Positions 24,674 to 29,413 of a stretch of 29,413 bases of DNA are shown here, in pieces; within the stretch, counting starts at the first letter, position 1, and each line of letters opens with the position of its first letter. The notes beneath the pieces were generated by a model. That model had not been told where the DNA came from and did no database searches. It saw only the letters and a list, made by a program, of their open reading frames with translations. Source of the stretch: JBBQSU01 sp038234815 (GTDB lineage: Bacteria > Planctomycetota > Phycisphaerae > Tepidisphaerales > Tepidisphaeraceae); NCBI GenBank assembly GCA_038234815.1, contig JBBQSU010000032.1:1-29413 (forward strand). The letters are read 5' to 3'. The position numbers and the translations under genes are program-made.

Positions 24674-26083
24674 CTAATTTGTGTTGACTCTCGTTGCGAA
24701 GTTCCGGTCATATAGGAACCCAAATCCATAAGTGAACCTGAACCCGCCACGAATCGCCGCGATGAACGGGGCAAAGAAGTTCGTCCCCACCTGTACCACG
24801 TCGTTGGGCTTCAGGAAGATGTCCGGCAGATCGCCGGCATAAACTTTCGCCAGATCGACGCGAACAAATACTTCCTGATTCGTCCCTATCCGGCGGACGA
24901 TTTCCGTCCGCTGAGGAATCGCAATCCCATCGAGCATCCCCGCCGAGACGATCGCTTGTTTCAACGTGATGTGCCGGCCCGACAGGCTATAAACGCCCAC
25001 TCGTGCTACGTGCCCGCCCATGTAATACTCCCCGATCGCCGGCGACGGCACCATAATCAAATCGCGCGGCCGGATCACGACATTGTACTTCAGGTCGCCG
25101 TTCTTGAGTTGCGTCACCGGAATCTTAATGACGCGCGTATTCGGCATCGCCGCCGGGGCCTTAAACTCGAATTTCCCTGCCTTGGCAGCCGGTTGCGGTT
25201 TGGCCGATGGGTCCGTCTTTTCCCCTTGGACCGGCTCGGCATCGACATTAGCCTTTGGCGAAGCATTGTCCTTCGCTGCCGGCGTCGGCAGAACCGGCGC
25301 GACCGGCTTCATATCCTCTTCAGGCGTAACGTCTTGCGCCGCAAACGCCACCGATCGGAACCCCTTGCCCATCGACCGCGGGGCTACATCGTCGATCTTC
25401 GTCTTATCCGGCGCCGTCTGGGTCGCCGGGGCATTGGCGGCATCTTCCTGACGCAACACATATACGAATTCGGCGCCGGCCAGCACGTCGCGGGCCAGCA
25501 CCAGCGCATCAAGCATCCTGAAATCCGACTGAACGATCGCAAACTGGCCCTGATTGCCCACCGACCCGAGAATGCTGAACGTTCGCGCCCGGGCTTCAGA
25601 AACCGTTACCGATACCTGTGCTTTCTGAATGATGTTCGCCTTGCGATAGGCTTCGACCACCGCTTCCTCAAGCTGCGCTTCGGTCAGACCTTCGGCCCGA
25701 ACTTGCCCGATGAGCGGCAACGTCAGATTGCCACTCTCGCTCACGCGCGTCGTCTTCACCGTCTCAACGCCCGGAGCCACCAAATCCGTGATCGAAACGC
25801 TCACCAAATCGCTCTTCCCAATCACATAGTCCGCCCCATCGGCGACCAGGTCTTCGGGCTTGGGGTCACCGGCGCTGACAAATTCATCGCTCGGTTCCTC
25901 AATCCCGGAATCAAGGTTGTCCAAAATAGGCTTGAGAAGCGGCTTCTGCCGATAGTTCTGGCCCGGTTGCAGTTCGCCCGGATCGATTAAGCTCGGAGTT
26001 TCACACCCCGATAGCAGCCCAAACGACAGCACCAGCACGGAAGCGCCGACAAAGCGGCACGAAATAAAGCGAGGAAGACGCAA
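24674..26083 (-). CDS. Wza-like polysaccharide export lipoprotein
   Basis: A 469-residue outer-membrane export protein. The signal peptide ends in the lipobox LLSGC with acylated C27. The Poly_export domain follows (about residues 80-165, with YVIGKSDLVSVSITD and LTLPLIGQVRAEGLTE), then SLBB-like segments (FSILGSVGNQGQFAI; EYYMGGHVARVGVYSL) and a C-terminal aromatic stretch. An Ala/Pro/Lys-rich insert of about 80 residues (225-310) separates the SLBB parts and is unusual. The frame starts with a GTG at 26110, but the TTG at 26083 is preferred: GGAAAGGAG lies 6 bases before it and the signal peptide then begins correctly (MRLPRFISCRF). It is the first gene of the cluster. Confidence 0.92.
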   Translation of the reverse strand: MRLPRFISCRFVGASVLVLSFGLLSGCETPSLIDPGELQPGQNYRQKPLLKPILDNLDSGIEEPSDEFVSAGDPKPEDLVADGADYVIGKSDLVSVSITDLVAPGVETVKTTRVSESGNLTLPLIGQVRAEGLTEAQLEEAVVEAYRKANIIQKAQVSVTVSEARARTFSILGSVGNQGQFAIVQSDFRMLDALVLARDVLAGAEFVYVLRQEDAANAPATQTAPDKTKIDDVAPRSMGKGFRSVAFAAQDVTPEEDMKPVAPVLPTPAAKDNASPKANVDAEPVQGEKTDPSAKPQPAAKAGKFEFKAPAAMPNTRVIKIPVTQLKNGDLKYNVVIRPRDLIMVPSPAIGEYYMGGHVARVGVYSLSGRHITLKQAIVSAGMLDGIAIPQRTEIVRRIGTNQEVFVRVDLAKVYAGDLPDIFLKPNDVVQVGTNFFAPFIAAIRGGFRFTYGFGFLYDRNFATRVNTN

Positions 26084-26128
26084 AACCTGCTCCTTTCCAG
26101 GACAATCCACAAACGAACCTGCTCAGCA

Positions 26129-26145
26129 ATGCCAAGGCTTGGCAT
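26129..26145. promoter_or_regulatory. 17-bp perfect palindrome upstream of the Wza-like gene
   Basis: ATGCCAAG, one central G and CTTGGCAT form a perfect dyad 46 bases before the TTG start at 26083. It lies where a repressor or activator of the polysaccharide/exosortase cluster could bind. No matching regulator is encoded nearby. Confidence 0.5.
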
Positions 26146-26246
26146 CTTGCATTGACAGAGCGCAAAACGCAACCGTCCCTTGCACCGCCGTCGCTCTTAT
26201 CGGCGTACCCTTGCCCAGATCCCTTCATAATTGCCCCCGCGGGTCA

Positions 26247-26726
26247 TCAATTCTGGTTATCGGGCTGATTTCCTGCCCTCAATCCCTCCAAGCCGTTCAC
26301 CCGGCTTCCCCGGATCACCATCCATCCCAGCCCCGCGATCAACGCATTACGCACGATCGCCAAACCTAGCTCCTTCCGAACCGAACCCGGCCCATCCGGC
26401 AAAACCGCCACCGCGCAACCACAGGCTCGCGGATTGGCTCGCAGCATCTCGGCACCCATCACCCCTGCTGACACTACCATCCCCGCCATCACCACCCCCA
26501 CCGCCAGTTTTGCCCATCGGCCCGTCAATAACCACACTCCCAACATGCCTTCACCAGCCACAAACGCATACCACCAGATCGATCCCACCGGCGCCAGCCC
26601 ATCCAGAATCGTCCCTCCACCCGCCGATTGCCCTCGCCAAATCTTCAATCCCGCCGCCAACAGAAAGATCAGCCCCAGCACGATCCGCAGCATCGGCGAT
26701 AACCGGTTCAGCAAGGTATGCTTCAT
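26247..26726 (-). CDS. MauE/DoxX-like membrane protein
   Basis: A 159-residue protein with four membrane segments (LRIVLGLIFLLAAGLKIW, WWYAFVAGEGMLGVWLL, LAVGVVMAGMVVSAGVM, ELGLAIVRNALIAGLGWMV). A CxC pair (ACGCAVAV) precedes the last one, as in MauE-type redox-associated membrane proteins. The frame opens upstream at 26795; the ATG at 26726 is chosen because GGGAG lies 7 bases before it and the preceding residues are basic and non-conserved in appearance. Role: possibly disulfide or redox handling in the envelope; partner unknown. It is divergent from the isomerase gene across 82 bases. Confidence 0.8.
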   Translation of the reverse strand: MKHTLLNRLSPMLRIVLGLIFLLAAGLKIWRGQSAGGGTILDGLAPVGSIWWYAFVAGEGMLGVWLLTGRWAKLAVGVVMAGMVVSAGVMGAEMLRANPRACGCAVAVLPDGPGSVRKELGLAIVRNALIAGLGWMVIRGSRVNGLEGLRAGNQPDNQN

Positions 26727-26808
26727 CAATACTCCCTTGTTTAGCAGACCCAATCTTATTAGTCTTGGCCTTTTCGACCAAGCATTACCCAACAAGGATC
26801 ACACAACC

Positions 26809-27561
26809 ATGACAAACCCCGCTCTACAGTTCGGCGTTCAAAGCTGGTGCTTCCGCGAATTCAAAGACAATGCCACTTGCGCCAAGAAAGTGCGCGAAAT
26901 TGGCGTCGACCGCATGGAAATCTGCGGCGTTCATGCCGACTTTGAAAAACCCGCCGAATTTAGGAAGGTCGTCGACATCTATAAGAACGAAGGTGTGAAG
27001 CTCGTTTCGATGGGCGTCCAAACCTTCAAAGGCCAGGACAACGAACGCAACTGGTTCGAGTGCGCCAAGATCGGCGGATACAACCACATCAGCGCCCACT
27101 TCACCGTCGATACCTTCGCCACTGCCGTCCCCAAGACCGCCAAGCTCGCCGAGGAATTCAACATGCGCATCGGTATCCACTGCCATGGCGGGTACATGTT
27201 CGGCGGGTCGCCCGACGTCATCGACTACCTCCTGAAACTCGGCGGGCCGCGCATCGGCGTCAATATCGACACCGCATGGTGCATGCAGATCGGCCCTCAC
27301 CAGGGCAACCCCGTCAAATGGGTCGAACGCTTCAAAGGCCGCGTATACGGCGTCCACTACAAGGACTTCACTTTCGATAAAAACGCCCAGTTCCACGACG
27401 TCGTCGTCGGCACCGGCAGCCTCGATCTCAAAGGCTTCGTCGATGCCCTCACCAAGACCAACTTCGACGGCATGGCCGTCATCGAGTACGAAGCACAACC
27501 CGAAAACCCCGTCGGCCCGCTCACCGAATGCGTCAAGCAAATGCGCAAGTTGACGGCCTGA
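26809..27561 (+). CDS. sugar phosphate isomerase/epimerase-like TIM barrel protein
   Basis: A 250-residue protein of the AP-endonuclease-2 / xylose-isomerase-like TIM barrel family. Residues in metal-binding positions are present: E37 (DRMEICG), H124/H126 (GIHCHGGYM), D154 (VNIDTAWC), H183 (YGVHYKDF) and E226 (AVIEYEAQPENP). It may isomerise or epimerise a sugar or sugar derivative, or serve as a hydroxypyruvate-isomerase-like enzyme; sequence does not decide. The frame runs far upstream, antisense to the MauE gene, but the ATG at 26809 is preceded by AAGGA and begins the recognisable barrel. The next gene follows 21 bases later in the same direction. Confidence 0.9.
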   Translation: MTNPALQFGVQSWCFREFKDNATCAKKVREIGVDRMEICGVHADFEKPAEFRKVVDIYKNEGVKLVSMGVQTFKGQDNERNWFECAKIGGYNHISAHFTVDTFATAVPKTAKLAEEFNMRIGIHCHGGYMFGGSPDVIDYLLKLGGPRIGVNIDTAWCMQIGPHQGNPVKWVERFKGRVYGVHYKDFTFDKNAQFHDVVVGTGSLDLKGFVDALTKTNFDGMAVIEYEAQPENPVGPLTECVKQMRKLTA

Positions 27562-27582
27562 TCCGCCCTTGCACAAAACCCC

Positions 27583-28215
27583 ATGCAACGCATCCTTCTG
27601 CTCGCCCTCGAACTCGGCCTGCTCATCGGGCTGGGCATCTGGGTCTATGCTTCGCTAAACGAAACATCGCCCATCAAACGCGCCGGCGGAGTCGAGGTCA
27701 CCCTCCAGCTTCCCGACGCCCGCGATAAGGCCGTTCTGTATAAAACTCCAGACGGCCAGTTTCGCTATGTCATCCAACAACAGCACGACGGCCAACAGCT
27801 CGAACTCACCGCCGACGAAATGGCCGCCCGCATGCTCCACGATCGCGCCCAACGCTCCTGGGGCCAGAAGATCCTCAATGTCTCCGACCCCTTCGGCTAT
27901 GTCTGGGTGGCCTTGGGCCTCCTCGGACAAATCCTCTTCACCGGCCGCATGATCGTCCAATGGCTCGTCAGCGAAAGAAGCCGCAAGAGTGTCGTCCCCC
28001 CCCTCTTCTGGTGGATGAGCCTTGGCGGGTCCACCATGCTGATGATCTACTTCCTCTGGCGAAGAGACCCCATTGGCCTCCTCGGGCAAGCCTTCGGCTG
28101 GTTCATCTACATCCGCAACCTCTGGATGATCTACCGCCCGCAAGCCCCCCACTCCGACCCCATCATGCAAGCCGAAGCACGAGAAGCCGCGCCAAACCCC
28201 CGATCCGGCGGTTGA
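27583..28215 (+). CDS. lipid-A-biosynthesis N-terminal domain protein
   Basis: A 210-residue membrane protein. The C-terminal half (about residues 103-183) is a complete LAB_N domain: GLLGQILFTGRMIVQWLVSE, then a helix FWWMSLGGSTMLMIYFLW and the end FGWFIYIRNLWMIY. The N-terminus has one more helix (residues 3-23) and a soluble stretch of about 75 residues between them (VEVTLQLPDARDKAVLYKTP). In other bacteria LAB_N domains are found alone or fused to glycosyltransferases that build lipid A or undecaprenyl-linked sugars. It is co-directional with the isomerase gene. No clear ribosome site precedes the ATG, so it is probably translated by coupling. Confidence 0.85.
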   Translation: MQRILLLALELGLLIGLGIWVYASLNETSPIKRAGGVEVTLQLPDARDKAVLYKTPDGQFRYVIQQQHDGQQLELTADEMAARMLHDRAQRSWGQKILNVSDPFGYVWVALGLLGQILFTGRMIVQWLVSERSRKSVVPPLFWWMSLGGSTMLMIYFLWRRDPIGLLGQAFGWFIYIRNLWMIYRPQAPHSDPIMQAEAREAAPNPRSGG

Positions 28216-28480
28216 CCATTGCCTGCCACCGGCATCGCGGCAAACACGCTCCTCCAAATGCAGAAATCGACCATTGCCGATTGTTTTCCGGGATAGCACG
28301 GACGGAGTATTTGTTTCAGCGGGCATGTTCACTGGACACGTTCGTATTCGCCGGCCGTCGCGCTGACGGAGAGGAGCTTTCCTTTCGCAGGACTCGCTTC
28401 CGATGACACGAGGGACGACCCGAGGCAGAATTCGGCGAAATTCGGCCAATTTCGCATGATTCGGAAGGATTTTTCTGCAG
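28216..28480. other. gene-free stretch between the LAB_N gene and cassette B
   Basis: I see no gene here. At 28429-28456 a three-fold AATTCGGCGA / AATTCGGCCA / ATTTCGCATG pattern with 10-base period occurs, reminiscent of the iterons at the other end of cassette B. Confidence 0.4.
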
Positions 28481-28866
28481 AAAGGGGGTCCAAAGGGGGT
28501 CCCAAAGAGGTCCCTTTGGGGTCCCAAGCCTGTATTGGGAAGGTCGTATCCGGGTCCGGCGGGGTCTTGAAAGGGTCCGGTTTGTTGTGCCCCTCGGATG
28601 CCGTCAAGGAAGGAAAACCTCGCGACGTACGCGCGAGCCAGGAACGGCCCATTTGTAAGTCCCGCTTCGCCGAACGATTTCTCCGATCCGAGCTCAAAGT
28701 CGCGCGATAAACGCGCCGCCCAAGCCGGCACGGCGAACCAGCCTCTTGCAGGTGCCGCTTGCCCGGGCGATGCCCCCAGTCCGAATCCCCCACCGAGCAA
28801 GAACCCCGCCGCGTAAACGCACACGGCGAAGTTGGCAACCAAGATACTTGAATGACTGTTGTTCAT
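28429..28866 (-). pseudogene. small putative exported protein of cassette B, possibly degenerate
   Basis: The ATG at 28866 follows TAGAGGG at 9 bases. Residues 9-36 form a hydrophobic, glycine-rich segment (VCVYAAGFLLGGGFGLGASP). Residues 1-69 align without gaps to the cassette A protein, with about 22 identities, including the core D-x-E-x-G-x3-S-x-G-x-A-G at residues 56-69. The GTPFGPPF motif is at 122-129; another frame reads GTSLGPPLDPL there, closer to copy A, so a frameshift is possible. The frame stays open to 27655, antisense to the LAB_N gene, which argues that the true stop has been lost or that the end is not coding. The 3' limit given is approximate. Confidence 0.4.
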
Positions 28867-29051
28867 AAATGTAGCCCTCTACCCTAGGGGCAAGAAAACG
28901 CCCGAAGGTGCGCAAATTGGCGCAAATTCGCGCAACTTGGAGTGCTCCGAAATGCGGTTAAGCCTGTTCTAATAAACGATTTATGAAAATTTTTATTTTT
29001 TTGGAAATGGTCAAATCTTGGTGCGCTTTTTGGCGCCCCAAAGCGCACCAA
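28481..29051 (-). repeat. cassette copy B (inverted partner of copy A)
   Basis: This 571-base unit has the same arrangement as 2491-3004 on the other strand: 30-bp identical block (29008-29037), iterons (28906-28935), start codon at 28866, coding stretch and 27-bp identical block (28481-28507). Its dyad is longer than in A: TTGGTGCGCTTT (29018-29029) pairs with AAAGCGCACCAA (29040-29051). A TTGACC hexamer follows the dyad on the minus strand. The two copies point toward each other and bound about 25.5 kb. Confidence 0.75.
28906..28935 (-). repeat. three 10-bp iterons in cassette B
   Basis: On the minus strand TTGCGCGAAT, TTGCGCCAAT and TTGCGCACCT follow one another without spacer, 40 bases before the start codon at 28866. 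They match the iterons of cassette A at 25 or so of 30 positions. Confidence 0.65.
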
Positions 29052-29278
29052 TCGGTCGAGGAAGTCGCAGAAGAGAGTTGTCCACAGATGAACGCAGATG
29101 GAGTAAAGATCAATCAGGATCACGCGGCCGCGTGAGTATCCCACCCACCCGCTACTTACCCGCGAGGCTTGCATGAAGAAGAAAAGTTGACGCACGTCGA
29201 ATTGGAGCCGACGACCGGTGCCGGTAGGATCACACCATGCCTCGCCAACCTAGAAGGGGGCATTGCAGCTTAGGCGAA
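29052..29278. other. gene-free stretch between cassette B and the IS30 end
   Basis: I see no gene. Minus-strand TCTGCGTTCATCTGTGGAC (29082-29100) resembles a short dispersed sequence that I associate with planctomycete and verrucomicrobial genomes; this is from memory. ACCGGTGCCGGT at 29214-29225 is a small palindrome. The IS30 terminal repeat should lie in the right part, near 29245-29280, but I cannot place it without the other end. Confidence 0.35.
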
Positions 29279-29413
29279 TTAACATTTCAAGCGCAACACC
29301 GTGCCGAGAACTTCGGCCGGGGTACGGTAGCCAAGACACTTACGCGGACGATTATTCAGTGCTTGCTCGATGCGTGCAACTCGCTGGTGCGTTAGCGTTG
29401 AGAAGTCACTGCC
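29279..29413 (-). mobile_element. IS30-family transposase, C-terminal end (cut by window edge)
   Basis: The last 44 residues of a transposase read leftward from the window edge to a TAA at 29281-29279. LTHQRVARIEQALNNRPRK and CLGYRTPAEVL are the typical end of the IS30 DDE domain. The gene continues beyond the window, so I cannot tell whether the element is complete. Its position 230 bases outside cassette B hints at a site that accepts mobile DNA. Confidence 0.85.

Noticed and set aside
27655..28430. Continuation of the cassette B frame to 403 residues
   Set aside because: It lies antisense to the LAB_N gene and has no counterpart in cassette A after the GTPxGPPx motif.
28884..29195. A 103-residue minus-strand frame upstream of the cassette B gene
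   Set aside because: It covers the dyad, A/T-rich promoter-like run and iterons, and has no protein-like features or ribosome site of its own.
1..29413. CRISPR array or rRNA genes
   Set aside because: No regularly spaced 20-40-base direct repeats with unique spacers and no rRNA-like sequence were seen by eye.

Overview
The window looks like a chromosomal segment of a Planctomycetota bacterium, probably class Phycisphaerae. This is inferred from gene content: an exosortase/EpsI/giant-TPR/Wzc/Wza extracellular polysaccharide cluster, dispersed nuo genes, PhyH and AraC accessory genes, and weak or non-ATG starts. GC is moderate to high. I could not run a database search, so the taxon is a judgement, not a measurement.

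Layout. 187-2300 (+): an AraC regulator followed by a phytanoyl-CoA-dioxygenase-like Fe(II)/2-oxoglutarate enzyme. 2491-3246 (+): an unusual cassette (copy A) with a dyad, 10-bp iterons, a good ribosome site and a small predicted exported protein. 3204-6516 (+): TerC/Alx-type membrane protein, Tet-like MFS exporter and alpha/beta hydrolase. 6513-12998 (-): a run holding an FAD-dependent oxidoreductase, nuoD, a degenerate VapC-type PIN toxin gene, nuoE, an unknown gene, a membrane-anchored dual-specificity phosphatase, a small unknown gene and nuoF. 13443-15300 (+): a membrane-anchored unknown protein and a soluble histidine kinase, ending in a strong intrinsic terminator. 15404-26083 (-): the envelope polysaccharide/exosortase cluster, in transcription order Wza-like lipoprotein, exosortase, EpsI-like protein, 1552-residue TPR protein and Wzc-like tyrosine kinase. 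26247-26726 (-): a MauE/DoxX-like membrane protein, divergent from 26809-28215 (+), a sugar-phosphate-isomerase-like TIM barrel and a lipid-A-biosynthesis N-terminal-domain protein. 28481-29051 (-): copy B of the cassette. 29279-29413 (-): the C-terminal end of an IS30-family transposase cut by the window edge.

How it works together. The central part is an export and surface-anchoring module: Wzc and Wza would build and export a polysaccharide, and exosortase with EpsI would process C-terminally tagged surface proteins, with the TPR protein as a likely scaffold. No tagged substrate is visible here. NuoD/E/F are parts of complex I; the remaining subunits must lie elsewhere.

The most interesting signal is the cassette pair A/B, which lie in opposite orientation near the two ends of the window. 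They share a 30-bp identical block inside a dyad, three 10-bp iterons at nearly the same distance, a start codon with a ribosome site, proteins that align without gaps for about 69 residues with conserved residues at identical positions, and a 27-bp identical block near the 3' end. I do not recognise this family.
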